Shown one piece after another: positions 40,913 to 50,417 of a DNA stretch of 64,000 bases. The stretch covers positions 1 through 64,000 of the forward strand of contig CAIXGS010000030.1 in assembly GCA_903919125.1 (NCBI GenBank), in the 5' to 3' direction. This stretch comes from an uncultured Spartobacteria bacterium (GTDB lineage Bacteria; Verrucomicrobiota; Verrucomicrobiia; Chthoniobacterales; Chthoniobacteraceae). A program made the position numbers and the translations under genes. The notes beneath the pieces were generated by a model, which saw only the letters and a list, made by a program, of their open reading frames with translations, was not told the origin of the DNA and searched no databases. Each line of letters opens with the position of its first letter. Within the stretch, counting starts at the first letter, position 1.

Positions 40913-42016
40913 TCATTCCTTTGATTTTGCTTTGGGCGCCTTCCGTTTCCGGTTCGGCTTTTCCCAACTCGCGATGAGGGCGTCCATCTCAGCCAGGACT
41001 TCCAACTGAGCGGCCCTATCCCGTTTCATCTCACGCTCAATTCGGGTCCGCAGCGCTGAGTGCTCCGTCGTAGCACCAAAGTTCCACGCGGGATCCTTCT
41101 TCGCGGAACTGAGGCTACGAAGTACCGATTGAACCGAACGCTTCAACTCCTTAAACGCCGAGCGCAATTGATGCAAACTCGTGCCGGAGCTGATGGTGGC
41201 ATCCGTAAGTTCACTAAGCGCAAACAGCGTTTCCAGACGCTCCAAGTTTCCGGCACTGTAGGCGTCCTGCACTTCATGCCAAAGCGCCGTGGCAGCGGGG
41301 GAAGCATCCGTTCGAACATCCGGATGCAACCGACGTACCAACTGGCGGTAGAGTTCCTTAATGCGGGCCGTTTCAGGTTTTTCAGTGACCGAAGGCTTCG
41401 TTGCGCGCGGCGGCTCTTTTTCGGAATCCTGTGGGGCCTGACCTAGGACTTCCTGCTTAAACTTAGCGAAAAGCCGCGCATAATCCTTCTTGCTCAGCGA
41501 CTCGACGAAGACTCCAAAGTGAGCATCGAGAAATTCCTCGAACAACATCTCCACCTCCTCCTCGTCCGCAGCTTGGTCGCGAAAGTCAAAAAAAGGGTCG
41601 GTACCGTCCGAACCCGCAAACGGTGGCGGTTCGTCGACATCGGGGGCGTTTCGACGCTCAAGGACGAACTTATAAGCGGCCTTTAAGGTGCGAGCCTCGC
41701 CAAAATACACCGCCTCGTGCACTTCCTCAATGAGGCTTCTCCTCTCGTGAATAATGCGATCCCCCTCTCGCAGCTCAGTTAAAAGCGCGCCAAAATTATG
41801 AGCCATCCAACGCTCAAACTGAGGCCGATCCTCTCGTTCAAAGCGAGTCCATTGAGAACGCAGCTTTTCCAAGCGAGCCATTTCGCGAGAGCAGTCCAGC
41901 GCCGCCTTCTTACGCAACGGTTCCTGATCCAGAAGCACGATTTCCAGACTCGTCCACGCACGCGACGTACTCGCGCCGCCAGCACCTCGTTGTGTCTTTT
42001 TACGACCGCCTTTCAC
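40913..42016 (-). CDS. J-domain-like protein
   Basis: A 367-residue, highly charged soluble protein with a GTG start. Residues about 218-265 resemble the DnaJ J-domain: IKELYRQLVRRLHPDVRTD carries the HPD tripeptide (231-233) after the basic helix II, and WHEVQDAYSAGNLERLETL matches helix III. The first J-domain helix (the ILGV-type start) is not evident. The N-terminal 200 residues are helical, with an acidic patch (ADEEEVEMLFEEFLDAHF), and the C-terminus is basic (KPNRKRKAPKAKSKE). An HPD motif suggests stimulation of DnaK, but clients are unknown and no dnaK is near. AAGGAG lies 12 bases before the GTG, which is longer than ideal. It is followed on the same strand, upstream in transcription, by the PVC cytochrome gene after a 169-bp gap. 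Confidence 0.72.
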   Translation of the reverse strand: MKGGRKKTQRGAGGASTSRAWTSLEIVLLDQEPLRKKAALDCSREMARLEKLRSQWTRFEREDRPQFERWMAHNFGALLTELREGDRIIHERRSLIEEVHEAVYFGEARTLKAAYKFVLERRNAPDVDEPPPFAGSDGTDPFFDFRDQAADEEEVEMLFEEFLDAHFGVFVESLSKKDYARLFAKFKQEVLGQAPQDSEKEPPRATKPSVTEKPETARIKELYRQLVRRLHPDVRTDASPAATALWHEVQDAYSAGNLERLETLFALSELTDATISSGTSLHQLRSAFKELKRSVQSVLRSLSSAKKDPAWNFGATTEHSALRTRIEREMKRDRAAQLEVLAEMDALIASWEKPNRKRKAPKAKSKE

Positions 42017-42185
42017 GGGGTCAATTTACTCCTTCACGAAGTGCAATCCAGTTTTATGAAAAGGAATTAGTGAACCCGCAGGGGCTGAAAGGGCCCGTGC
42101 AGGCCGCCGCATTGGGACTTGAAAAGGAAAAGTCCCCGATGCGGATCCGCCGCTTTAGTTGGAAGAGGAACTATCGACCGTCTCG

Positions 42186-44822
42186 CTACTTAGCAGCCTG
42201 CGCCTGAGTAGGAGACGCGTGACCATCAAGCACCTGAAGCTCGTGGATCGACCAGAAGGTGCCCTTAGCTGAATCCGTCTGCGTGATGCGCAAGGCCTTC
42301 GCCTTTACAGGAGCAAACGTGATATTCGTGACCCCACGCTCCCCCTTGCCTTCGGCCAACGTCCGGCTCCAAGTGGTTCCGTCTTCAGACAACTCCACCT
42401 TAAAGGCACGTGGAAAGTCGCCAGCAGAGGCGCCTGCATCCAGAGTAATTCCCGACACAAGTTCCACCTTGGGAAATTCCATCGCAAACCACATCCCAGG
42501 AGCCTGAGCCCCCTTGGTGTCGTAACGAGTCGCAAGATCGCTGTCGACCGCTTTTGAAACGGCGTCGCCGTTGTGACTTGCGCTCAACTTCCATTCCTTG
42601 CGCCCTTGAAGAACCACGGGCCCAAACTCAGACAGTTCGGAAATTGTAAAAGGCGTGGTGCGGCTCTTGAGTTTTTCGCGTAAAGCCGCGACGTCTTTGG
42701 GCGAAATAACATCCGCCTTGTTGCCGAAACTGTTACGCACATAGGACGCCACGGAGGCGATCCACTGGTTGTCGTTGCTTTCCATCGAAACCATTTGCGC
42801 GTCGTAAACCTTTCCTTCCACAGGGCCCGCAAGCCCCCGAAGCAAGACGGCCAAAAACGCGTCCTTCGGACCGGTCACCGTGCGAGAGGACGCAAGAGGC
42901 GGCGCCAAATTCATCCCAGGCTTGCCGTCCACGGGAGTCCCCCGCCCGTCCGCCCCGTGACACGTGAAACAGAGTTCGTTGAAAATATCGTTGCCCTTGG
43001 TGAGCAAAACTTTCTGGTCGTTAGTAAACTCCTTACCCCAGGAGCGTTTCGGAGCAAGCATCTCCATGGCAACGTCTTTGAGGGCAAAGTGTCCAGTGGC
43101 TCCGACGAGACACCCTTGAAGAAGCGGCTTGGCCTCGTTTGGATTTAGCAGACGCGCGCTGCACATTGCCTGAAGCGATACAGAGCCGTCGCTATCCTTC
43201 GCCATGGCGAAAATATCTTGGAAAAGCGACGTATCGCCCGCCTTAAACAGTGTCTCAGCAACACGAATCCCCGCCGCGCGCACATGAGCATCGGCGTCCT
43301 TCATCGCACCCCTGACCATTACGGAATCCACTGCGCCAAGACCCTCCAAGGTCCAAAGGGCATGAATTCGGGCGATTGGATTTTTGGCTTCCGTTGAGAG
43401 CTTCTTCAAAGCAGGAACGACGGACTTGTCCTGACGGAGAACGAGTAGCTTTTGCGCGGTGTCACGCCACCAACCGTTAGGATGTTCCAAAGTCGCGGCC
43501 AATTCGCTGGAAGACGCCTCGTGCAGATGCGGCTGCGGACCGGGTTTGAAGTCGTCGTGGACCAGACGCCAGATACGGCCCATGCTCACCTGTTTATCTA
43601 AATCATACTGGGTGACAACTTTACGCAAGTAGCTTCCTTCCTTCACCCAGTTCCCTTCTTGGATAATCCCACGATACATATCCACCAAGTACAAGGTACC
43701 GTCGGGTGCCGTATTCATATTCACCACGCGGGACAGCGGGTCGGTGGAGCGAATGAACTCGGCGCGGTCGTAAACATTCTTCAAGGTGGTAACGCCGTCA
43801 TTCACCTCCACTTTGCTGCGGCGCACCAAACGGCCAACCGGTTCGGAAAACAGCAAGTCACCGCGCAAGTCCGCTGGCAAACGATCGCCTCGGAAAACTT
43901 CCGTACCGCAAGTCGCAGTGAAGTGATTCAGGGTTTTGTCTTCGGGGCGAAAACGTTTATCGCCACCTTGAACATCAGCAATACCAACGAGTGGCCACAC
44001 TTGCGAATATTCCTCTGAGAATTGGTTCTTCAAATTCACACCCGCATAAAGGATGTGGGTCTGAAAATTCATCGGCCCTTTCTCGCCCCCTGCGTTGACG
44101 ATCCAAGGCTTGCCATAATCGTCCTGAGCAAGCCCCCACTGTCCTCCGTTAGCAGCGATGGGCTCTTTAATTGGCGCACTGCCGGGCTGCCAACGCAGCC
44201 GCCAATTGTTGTAGGTCATGTAAAGCCAGTTATCGATCCCCCAAATCAAGCCACTCTGCTGATGCTCAAGATTTCCCCCACGCGGCCCGCCCTCAAACCA
44301 AAGCGTTTTCTTATCTGCAACTCCGCTCCCTGTAGTGTCTTCATACAGATAAATATCTTGGGTATCAGTCTCATTAACGAGTAACTGCCCAGGCCCCAAA
44401 GGAAGAATCATGCGGGGCAGCAACAAGTTGTCGATAAACACACTGTGCTTATCCATGTGGCCGTCTCCTTTACTAGACCAGTGGAGGGAGACACGGCTGT
44501 TAGCAGCGTGCTCATTGCTACCGTCCACGTCCTGCATGTAGGAACGCATTTCCGCAACAAACATTCGGCCATTCCCATCAAACACGGCAGCGACAGGCTC
44601 ACGAACATCAGGCTCAGCTAACACCAACTCCATGCGATAACCCTTGGGGAGTTCGAAGCTTTTGAGTGTCTCAGCCGGACTCAACCCGACGATAGGACGC
44701 TGCTTGGGAAACTCGTCGACTGCGGCGGTTGGAGCAGGTGCGGGAGCAGGCTGTGCTGCGTTTAGCGGCAAAAGAGCCGATTGTAAAAGGGCGCTTAAAA
44801 CGGTGGCTTTCTGGATGTTCAT
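42186..44822 (-). CDS. PVC-type membrane-bound dehydrogenase with HEAT repeats, cytochrome c and discoidin-like domains
   Basis: An 878-residue exported redox protein. A signal peptide (about 1-23) is followed by an Ala/Pro linker. Residues 45-425 are a beta-propeller of the glucose/sorbosone-dehydrogenase type found in PVC bacteria (PKGYRMELVLAEPDVREPVA, VFDGNGRMFVAEMRSY, and YLVDMYRGIIQEGNWV near 378-393). Residues 435-595 are HEAT-like helical repeats. A class I cytochrome c domain follows with the haem site C618-F-T-C621-H622 and a methionine ligand candidate in GMNLAPPL. The last 150 residues resemble an F5/8 type C carbohydrate-binding domain (ITLDAGASAGDFPRAFKVEL). Electrons from sugar oxidation probably pass to the cytochrome domain in the periplasm. 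The substrate is unknown. No Shine-Dalgarno sequence is visible. Confidence 0.9.
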   Translation of the reverse strand: MNIQKATVLSALLQSALLPLNAAQPAPAPAPTAAVDEFPKQRPIVGLSPAETLKSFELPKGYRMELVLAEPDVREPVAAVFDGNGRMFVAEMRSYMQDVDGSNEHAANSRVSLHWSSKGDGHMDKHSVFIDNLLLPRMILPLGPGQLLVNETDTQDIYLYEDTTGSGVADKKTLWFEGGPRGGNLEHQQSGLIWGIDNWLYMTYNNWRLRWQPGSAPIKEPIAANGGQWGLAQDDYGKPWIVNAGGEKGPMNFQTHILYAGVNLKNQFSEEYSQVWPLVGIADVQGGDKRFRPEDKTLNHFTATCGTEVFRGDRLPADLRGDLLFSEPVGRLVRRSKVEVNDGVTTLKNVYDRAEFIRSTDPLSRVVNMNTAPDGTLYLVDMYRGIIQEGNWVKEGSYLRKVVTQYDLDKQVSMGRIWRLVHDDFKPGPQPHLHEASSSELAATLEHPNGWWRDTAQKLLVLRQDKSVVPALKKLSTEAKNPIARIHALWTLEGLGAVDSVMVRGAMKDADAHVRAAGIRVAETLFKAGDTSLFQDIFAMAKDSDGSVSLQAMCSARLLNPNEAKPLLQGCLVGATGHFALKDVAMEMLAPKRSWGKEFTNDQKVLLTKGNDIFNELCFTCHGADGRGTPVDGKPGMNLAPPLASSRTVTGPKDAFLAVLLRGLAGPVEGKVYDAQMVSMESNDNQWIASVASYVRNSFGNKADVISPKDVAALREKLKSRTTPFTISELSEFGPVVLQGRKEWKLSASHNGDAVSKAVDSDLATRYDTKGAQAPGMWFAMEFPKVELVSGITLDAGASAGDFPRAFKVELSEDGTTWSRTLAEGKGERGVTNITFAPVKAKALRITQTDSAKGTFWSIHELQVLDGHASPTQAQAAK

Positions 44823-45000
44823 GGGGAAATCTGTAAAAAAAGAGGCCTTCTCAGCCTTACGAATGTGGGCAACCTACGGTTAATCCTGAAACAGACGACA
44901 TCTTAGAGGCTATGCGGGACACTGGGGAAAGCTCCATAAACGTGAACCACAGTTCAGAATTGCCCCGAACTGCGCCAACTCTTTCCTGTTAGGCGTCCAT

Positions 45001-48000
45001 CTAATCGTGCGCAATCCAGCGTGCCAGGCTCGCCTCAAGTTCCTCCCCCCACTCGACACGGTATTGTTCGGCTGGGTGAACCCGCACCCGCCGACCGTCT
45101 TCGTGCTCGAATTGCAGGACTACCGGGCGCATTCCGGGACAAGCAGAAAGCACGTCGCGGATATGCAACAAGTCAGCCTCGGTGGTGCCCTCCCATGGGA
45201 TTTTTAGGTAAACAGCCTTGGACGACTCGCTGGAACGCTTCAGCGGCCGAACCTCGCTGGCCGTCACGCGTACCGCTTCGTCTTCACGCAATTCTACGCG
45301 CACCTGCAAGTTCACGAGCTTTCCCGTCTCGATTAACGCGGCCCCAGTGGCGTACGCCTCGCCGAAAATGCCCACCTCGATGGAGTCACTTAAATCCTCC
45401 AGCATCACGATGGCGAACGGCTTGTTCCCCTTCTTGGAAAACTTCTTCGCCACGCTCACCAGAGAGCCAGCCACCTGAACAACCGCGCTCTTTTGCCCCG
45501 GCTCAACCTGTTCCGCCAAGGAGGCAAGTTGAGTGTACTTGCCACTATCAAATAGCGATCTGTAGCGATCCAAAGGATGCCCCGTCACATAGAATCCCAG
45601 CAGCTCCTTTTCCGCGGCCAGCTTTTCTTCAGGACTCCAAGGCGTCACCGATTTCATCGACCGCTTTTTGGCCTTCGGCATCGGCGCACTCACTGAATCA
45701 AACAACGAAACCTGCCCTGCTGCACGATCCCGGCTTGTGCTCGCAGCGGAGGCCAGCGCGCCCTCGATGCTCTCAAATAATTCCGCGCGTTCCACGCCCA
45801 TCCAATCAAAAGCGCCGCATCGCACCAGGCTCTCGACCGACTTGCGATTCACTCGTTTCAAGTCCACGCGCGCACAAAAATCCGCCAACGATTCGAACAC
45901 TCCCCCACGTTCACGCTCCTCCACGGCCGCCTCCATCGCGATCTCGCCCACGTTTTTAATGGCGGCCAAGCCGTAACGAATCCCCAACGTTTCGCCCTCC
46001 GATTCCGGCTCGAAGGAGAGTCCGCTTTTGTTGATGTCCGGCGGCAAAATCTTGATTCCCATGCGTTGGCATTCCGCGACAAAAATCGTGAGCTTTTCCG
46101 TCTTGCCCACTTCATTGGCCATCACCCCGGCCATAAACTCCACTGGGAAATTCGCCTTTAAGTAAGCCGTCTGATAGCTCACCCAAGCGTATGCCGCCGA
46201 ATGGGATCGATTAAATCCATAACCCGCAAACTTTTCGAGCAAATCGAAAATTTCATTGGCCTGCTTCTCCTCAATCTGATTCACCGCCTTACAGCCCTCG
46301 CGGAACTTTTCCCGCTCAATGGCCATCTTGTCCTTGTCCTTTTTCCCCATGGCGCGCCGCAACAAATCCGCCCCGCCAAGCGTATAGCCGGCGAGCACCT
46401 GGGCCGCCTGCATGACCTGCTCCTGATACACAAAAATACCGTAGGTATCGGCCGTGACTTTCTCCAAAAGCGGATGCGCGTACTTGATCTTCGCCTCGCC
46501 CTTTTTGCGCTTAATATAATCGTCAATCAGGTCCATCGGGCCGGGCCGATACAGCGCCAAAATCGCGTTAATATCTTCGATGTCTTTCACGTCAAACCTG
46601 CGGCACGTCTTCACCATCCCACCGGATTCCAACTGGAACACCGCCACAGTTTCGCCTCGATTAAGCAGGTCAAAAGAAGGCTGATCCGTCAGCGGAATAC
46701 GGTCCAAATCGAACTCAGGGAATTTGCGGTGAATTAATTTCAGAGCGTCCTGAATGACAGTCAACGTCTTGAGCCCCAAGAAATCCATCTTGAGCATCCC
46801 GAGATCTCCCAGCGGCGACATCGGATACTGGCTCACAATCGAGCCGTCATTTGCCCGTGTCAGGGGAATGTATTCTGAAAGGTCGCGGTCGCTAATGACC
46901 ACGCCGGCCGCGTGCACACCCACTCCACGAGTCAACCCTTCAAGCGTGCAAGCAAACTCCCACATCTGCTTGGTGGCCGGTTCGTTGTCGACGGCGGCTC
47001 GTAACTCCGGATTTTTGTCGATGGCACCATCGATGTGTTCGAGCTCGCCGCTTTCTTTATTTTTTTTATCGAGTCCCGCCAGCGTGATTCCCAATTCGTT
47101 GGGAATCATTTTTGAAATCCGGTCAGCGTCCCCGTAGCTCCAACCCAAAACGCGCCCCACGTCGCGCACTACGGACTTGGCGCCCATCGTGCCGAAAGTT
47201 GCAATCTGGGCTACAGCACGCTCACCGTACTTAACTCGAACATAATCAATGACCTCTCCACGGCGACGCTGACAGAAGTCAACGTCGATATCCGGCGGAG
47301 ACACGCGCTCCGGGTTCAAAAAGCGTTCAAAGAGCAGCTTGAATTTGATCGGGTCGATATCGGTGATCCCCATCAAATAAGCCACCATCGAGCCAGCCGC
47401 TGAACCACGACCCGGCCCCACGGCGATGCCACGGCTCTTGGCCCAGTTAATGAAATCCCACACAATCAGGAAGTAATTCACAAACCCCTGCTTCTCAAGC
47501 AGTCCCAACTCGCGTTTCAGGCGCTCTTGAATCAGCGCGGATTCCGCCTCTGCGCCATAGCGAGGTCCAAGCCCGTTTTGGCAAATCTGACGCATGTACT
47601 GATTCTGATCCATCCCCGGCGGCGGTTCGTACGCGGGGTACTTCGGGTTTCCGAACTCGATCTTGAGGTTGCAACGGTCGGCGATTTCCAGCGTGTTGCG
47701 CACGGCCTCCGGATATTCACGAAACAGGGCGGACATCTCCTGGGGACTCTTCAGAAATAGCTCAGGCACATAGTGTAGCCGCTTTTCGTCCGCCACGTTG
47801 CACCCCGTTCCGATGCAGATCATTACGTCGTGCGCCTCGTGATGAGAGCGCTCTAAAAAGTGCACGTCATTCGCCCCCACCATTCCCACACCGAGTTCCC
47901 TGGCCATTTTGGGCAAAAGACGATTGCAGCGAATCTGCTGCTCAATCCCGTGGTCGTGCAACTCCATGAAGAAGTTTTCAGCCCCAAAAATGTCGCGATA

Positions 48001-48489
48001 TTGTGCGGCAAGCTCCCAAGCGCGAGGCTCGTTGTCTGCCAAAATTGCCTGATTCACCTCGCCCTTAAGGCACCCGCTTAAACCAATCAAACCTTTGCCG
48101 TATTGAGATAACAAATCTTTGTCGATACGCGGCTTGTAATACATTCCATCGAGATGCGCGATGGAGACAAGCTTCACGAGATTGGCATAACCCACCTCAT
48201 CTTTAGCAAGCAGAGTGAGATGATAAGCGGCGTCTCTTCCGCTACTTGCGTTGCGGTCTTTGTGCGAACCGGGGGCCACATACGCCTCAACTCCGATAAT
48301 CGGTTTGACACCGACCTTCATCGCTTCCTGATAGAAGTCTATTGCGCCAAATAAGTTGCCATGATCCGTCAGAGCTACCGCAGGCATCCCGTACTGCTTC
48401 ACTTTCTTCATCAGCTCGGGAATGCGCACGGCACCATCCAAGAGCGAATATTCGGTGTGAAGATGAAGATGAACGAAGGGATCAGACAT
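45001..48489 (-). CDS. dnaE: DNA polymerase III subunit alpha
   Basis: The replicative polymerase catalytic subunit, 1,162 residues, full length for DnaE1. The N-terminal PHP domain begins with HLHLHTEYSLLDGA (7-20) and TDHGNLFGAIDFY (41-53). The polymerase core carries GPGRGSAAGS (358-367) and the catalytic aspartates in PDIDVDF (399-405). The tandem helix-hairpin-helix and OB-fold regions follow in the last third (AGSLVSVAKKFSKKGNKPFA is the OB start), and the tail fits the tau-binding region. The start MSDPFVHLHLHTEYS is the usual position. The ylbF-like gene lies 78 bp upstream on the same strand and is probably co-transcribed. No Shine-Dalgarno sequence precedes the ATG. Confidence 0.97.
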   Translation of the reverse strand: MSDPFVHLHLHTEYSLLDGAVRIPELMKKVKQYGMPAVALTDHGNLFGAIDFYQEAMKVGVKPIIGVEAYVAPGSHKDRNASSGRDAAYHLTLLAKDEVGYANLVKLVSIAHLDGMYYKPRIDKDLLSQYGKGLIGLSGCLKGEVNQAILADNEPRAWELAAQYRDIFGAENFFMELHDHGIEQQIRCNRLLPKMARELGVGMVGANDVHFLERSHHEAHDVMICIGTGCNVADEKRLHYVPELFLKSPQEMSALFREYPEAVRNTLEIADRCNLKIEFGNPKYPAYEPPPGMDQNQYMRQICQNGLGPRYGAEAESALIQERLKRELGLLEKQGFVNYFLIVWDFINWAKSRGIAVGPGRGSAAGSMVAYLMGITDIDPIKFKLLFERFLNPERVSPPDIDVDFCQRRRGEVIDYVRVKYGERAVAQIATFGTMGAKSVVRDVGRVLGWSYGDADRISKMIPNELGITLAGLDKKNKESGELEHIDGAIDKNPELRAAVDNEPATKQMWEFACTLEGLTRGVGVHAAGVVISDRDLSEYIPLTRANDGSIVSQYPMSPLGDLGMLKMDFLGLKTLTVIQDALKLIHRKFPEFDLDRIPLTDQPSFDLLNRGETVAVFQLESGGMVKTCRRFDVKDIEDINAILALYRPGPMDLIDDYIKRKKGEAKIKYAHPLLEKVTADTYGIFVYQEQVMQAAQVLAGYTLGGADLLRRAMGKKDKDKMAIEREKFREGCKAVNQIEEKQANEIFDLLEKFAGYGFNRSHSAAYAWVSYQTAYLKANFPVEFMAGVMANEVGKTEKLTIFVAECQRMGIKILPPDINKSGLSFEPESEGETLGIRYGLAAIKNVGEIAMEAAVEERERGGVFESLADFCARVDLKRVNRKSVESLVRCGAFDWMGVERAELFESIEGALASAASTSRDRAAGQVSLFDSVSAPMPKAKKRSMKSVTPWSPEEKLAAEKELLGFYVTGHPLDRYRSLFDSGKYTQLASLAEQVEPGQKSAVVQVAGSLVSVAKKFSKKGNKPFAIVMLEDLSDSIEVGIFGEAYATGAALIETGKLVNLQVRVELREDEAVRVTASEVRPLKRSSESSKAVYLKIPWEGTTEADLLHIRDVLSACPGMRPVVLQFEHEDGRRVRVHPAEQYRVEWGEELEASLARWIAHD

Positions 48490-48567
48490 GACAGTCTGTT
48501 GAGATTACACGCGGAATCTCCCGACAGCAAAGCTCACATGCTGTCTCCACGCAGTCTCGATGCAGTA

Positions 48568-48975
48568 TCAGTGCAGGCCGCAGCTCGAGTCGCAATTCTC
48601 GCCCAGAAAATCGTCGGGAACAGGAACCCGACCGAGATCAAATGTTTTGTTAAGCATCGGGTAAATCAGCTTCTGAATGACTTCAAGTTCCGCTTGGGCC
48701 GCAATGAAATCTTTGGCGACATCCTTGCTGAGAGTTGCATCGCGATACGCTTCCAACTCAGAAATTTCCTCAGGTGTCACCGTGATGCCTGCCGCCTGCT
48801 TTTCAGTCAGTAGCTGCACTCGGTTATTGACCATCTGGAACTCAAATTTGATCAATTCATCCTCCAAAAAGGCCTGCATTTTCTGATGCGTCGCACCAAA
48901 ACCCGGCATCTGAACTATCGCCTGGCACAACTCGAGAGTCTTTTGTTCCACCAAAGCTTGAGGAGATAAATTCAT
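48568..48975 (-). CDS. YlbF/YmcA family protein
   Basis: A 135-residue helical protein of the YlbF/YmcA (com_ylbF) family: VEQKTLELCQAIVQMPGF, a long helix with QKMQAFLEDELIKFEFQMV, then ISELEAYRDATLSKDVAKDF and a last helix that ends in the extension DFLGENCDSSCGLH. In Bacillus the relatives YlbF and YmcA join YaaT and influence RNase Y-dependent RNA processing; whether that applies here is unknown. The C-terminal CDSSC pair could bind a metal or iron-sulphur cluster. The gene lies upstream of dnaE on the same strand with a 78-bp gap. No yaaT or rny gene is nearby. Confidence 0.83.
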   Translation of the reverse strand: MNLSPQALVEQKTLELCQAIVQMPGFGATHQKMQAFLEDELIKFEFQMVNNRVQLLTEKQAAGITVTPEEISELEAYRDATLSKDVAKDFIAAQAELEVIQKLIYPMLNKTFDLGRVPVPDDFLGENCDSSCGLH

Positions 48976-49022
48976 AGCAGATTAAGTTCTGGATAACGAA
49001 AGACTGAAAGAAGAAGTTGAGA

Positions 49023-49058
49023 AACAGAAAAGGCCTGCGCATTGAGTTGCGGCAGACC
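49023..49058 (-). terminator. Rho-independent terminator downstream of the small basic protein gene
   Basis: On the minus strand the arms AGGTCTGC and GCAGGCCT (one G-T pair) plus GCA/TGC enclose a six-base loop between 49058 and 49031, and are followed by TTTTCTGTTT. It lies about 80 bp after the stop of the 51-residue gene and just before the ylbF-dnaE unit, separating the two transcripts. Confidence 0.75.
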
Positions 49059-49138
49059 TGTTTCCGGCGTCAAAACTGACGCACACTATACAATTGGAAG
49101 AACGCCATGGCTCCCATGAACGCTCCTGCCCGTAAGCC

Positions 49139-49294
49139 TTACGCTTCGGGCATGGTCTTACGAAGACCAATAACCTTGTCTCCCACCTTGAATTGACCAC
49201 GCTTGGTGAGCAACTCGACGCGCTCGAAGCGCTTGAGAACGTTACGTTTGGCGGAAATTGTACTGGCCCCTTTGAGGCTGCGGTGCTGGGACAT
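49139..49294 (-). CDS. Small basic protein of the Verrucomicrobia/Chlamydiae family
   Basis: A 51-residue, strongly basic protein: MSQHRSLKGASTISAKRNVL, then KRFERVELLTKRG and KVGDKVIGLRKTMPEA. Its length and sequence match the family I know as the Verrucomicrobia/Chlamydiae ribosome-associated small basic protein (TIGR04137-like), a marker of these phyla. It is thought to relate to the ribosome, but the exact role is uncertain. The ATG at 49292-49294 has no Shine-Dalgarno sequence, and the stop is TAA at 49139-49141. The terminator at 49023-49058 follows. It is among the strongest clues to the host phylum in this window. Confidence 0.88.
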   Translation of the reverse strand: MSQHRSLKGASTISAKRNVLKRFERVELLTKRGQFKVGDKVIGLRKTMPEA

Positions 49295-49356
49295 ATAATA
49301 AATTTGTTGAGCCGAGAACTCTACAGAAAGAGAAGCGACTGTGTAAAGCGATTATC

Positions 49357-50394
49357 TTAAACTGATTTTCCATCCGTTTTTACGCCACGCGGCGCCTCTA
49401 AAGAGACCCCCAACGCTTGCATATCCTCGGGCAGTGGACTGATAAACTCCATCCAAACCCCAGTTGCGGGATGGCTAAACCCCAACTGCCATGCGTGCAA
49501 CATCTGCCTCTCCACAAAAAGTTTGCGCCCGTAGACCGAGTCCCCAAGCAATCCGTGCCCCAAATGCGCCATGTGCACACGGATTTGGTGAGTTCGTCCC
49601 GTAAACAAACGGCACTGCACAATGCTCAGAGCCGTCCCCTTCACTTCCAACTCCCCCAAAACTTCCCAATCCGTGCGAGCAGATCGCCCCCTCGCCTCGG
49701 CCACCACCGCCATTTTTTGCCGATGGACGGGATGCCTGCCTATGGCCGCCTGCACCGAGCCCTTGGCCTCCTTGAAACGTCCAAGCGCTATTGCCATGTA
49801 AATTTTAAGCACCTCCCTTCCAGCAAACTGCGCAGAAAGACCGCGGTGCGCCACATCGTTTTTAGCAACCACCAAACAGCCGGAAGTCTCCTTATCCAAA
49901 CGATGCACAATCCCGGGACGCTCCTCGCCCCCCTCTCCTGACAAATCTTCGCAGTGATGCAACAGAGCGTTCACAACCGTGCCACTCCAGTTCCCAACCG
50001 CCGGATGCACCACCATTCCTGCCGCTTTGTTAAGCACCAAAAGGTCGGAGTCCTCGTACAAAACCTCCAGCGGAAGAGCCTCCGCCTGAGCTGCAAGCGG
50101 CTCCTGTGCTGGCTCCTTCACATAGATCAATTCGCCGCCGTGCAGTTTCATTCCAGGTTTGGGAGCGGGTTCACCGTTCACTAAAACGGCTCCAACACGC
50201 ACCCATTCCTGAAGTTGCGAGCGAGAAAATGCTGGCAATAGTCCGCACAAAAACTGATCCAGACGGCCGCCGGCATGCCCAGATGGAACAGAAGCTTGAT
50301 GCACAGTGCCGATGGAAGACATGCTCCCATTGTTTTCCATCTGTGCAGTTTTACAAGCTGAGGCAACTTGATTGAGTTTCACTCGGGATGACAT
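49357..50394 (-). CDS. RluA/RluD-family pseudouridine synthase
   Basis: A 345-residue RNA modification enzyme that isomerises uridine to pseudouridine, most likely in 23S rRNA. An S4 RNA-binding domain (GRLDQFLCGLLPAFSRSQLQ, then VLVNGEPAPKPGMKLHGGE) occupies about 42-95. The catalytic domain carries the RluD signature HRLDKETSG (164-172) with Asp167 as catalytic residue, and RLFTGRTHQIRVHMAHLGH is the second family block. The first 24 residues are unlike typical N-termini, and starts at 50340 or 50322 are as likely as 50394; none has a good ribosome binding site. The gene is divergent from the GYF-domain gene with only a few bases between the longest versions. Which uridines are targeted (RluD versus RluC type) cannot be settled here. 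Confidence 0.9.
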   Translation of the reverse strand: MSSRVKLNQVASACKTAQMENNGSMSSIGTVHQASVPSGHAGGRLDQFLCGLLPAFSRSQLQEWVRVGAVLVNGEPAPKPGMKLHGGELIYVKEPAQEPLAAQAEALPLEVLYEDSDLLVLNKAAGMVVHPAVGNWSGTVVNALLHHCEDLSGEGGEERPGIVHRLDKETSGCLVVAKNDVAHRGLSAQFAGREVLKIYMAIALGRFKEAKGSVQAAIGRHPVHRQKMAVVAEARGRSARTDWEVLGELEVKGTALSIVQCRLFTGRTHQIRVHMAHLGHGLLGDSVYGRKLFVERQMLHAWQLGFSHPATGVWMEFISPLPEDMQALGVSLEAPRGVKTDGKSV

Positions 50395-50417
50395 GTTAAA
50401 TGGCCGGTATCGAAAGT

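Noticed and set aside
41992-42207. A 71-codon plus-strand frame overlapping the ends of two minus-strand genes.
   Set aside because: It overlaps two well-supported genes on the other strand and has no family features.
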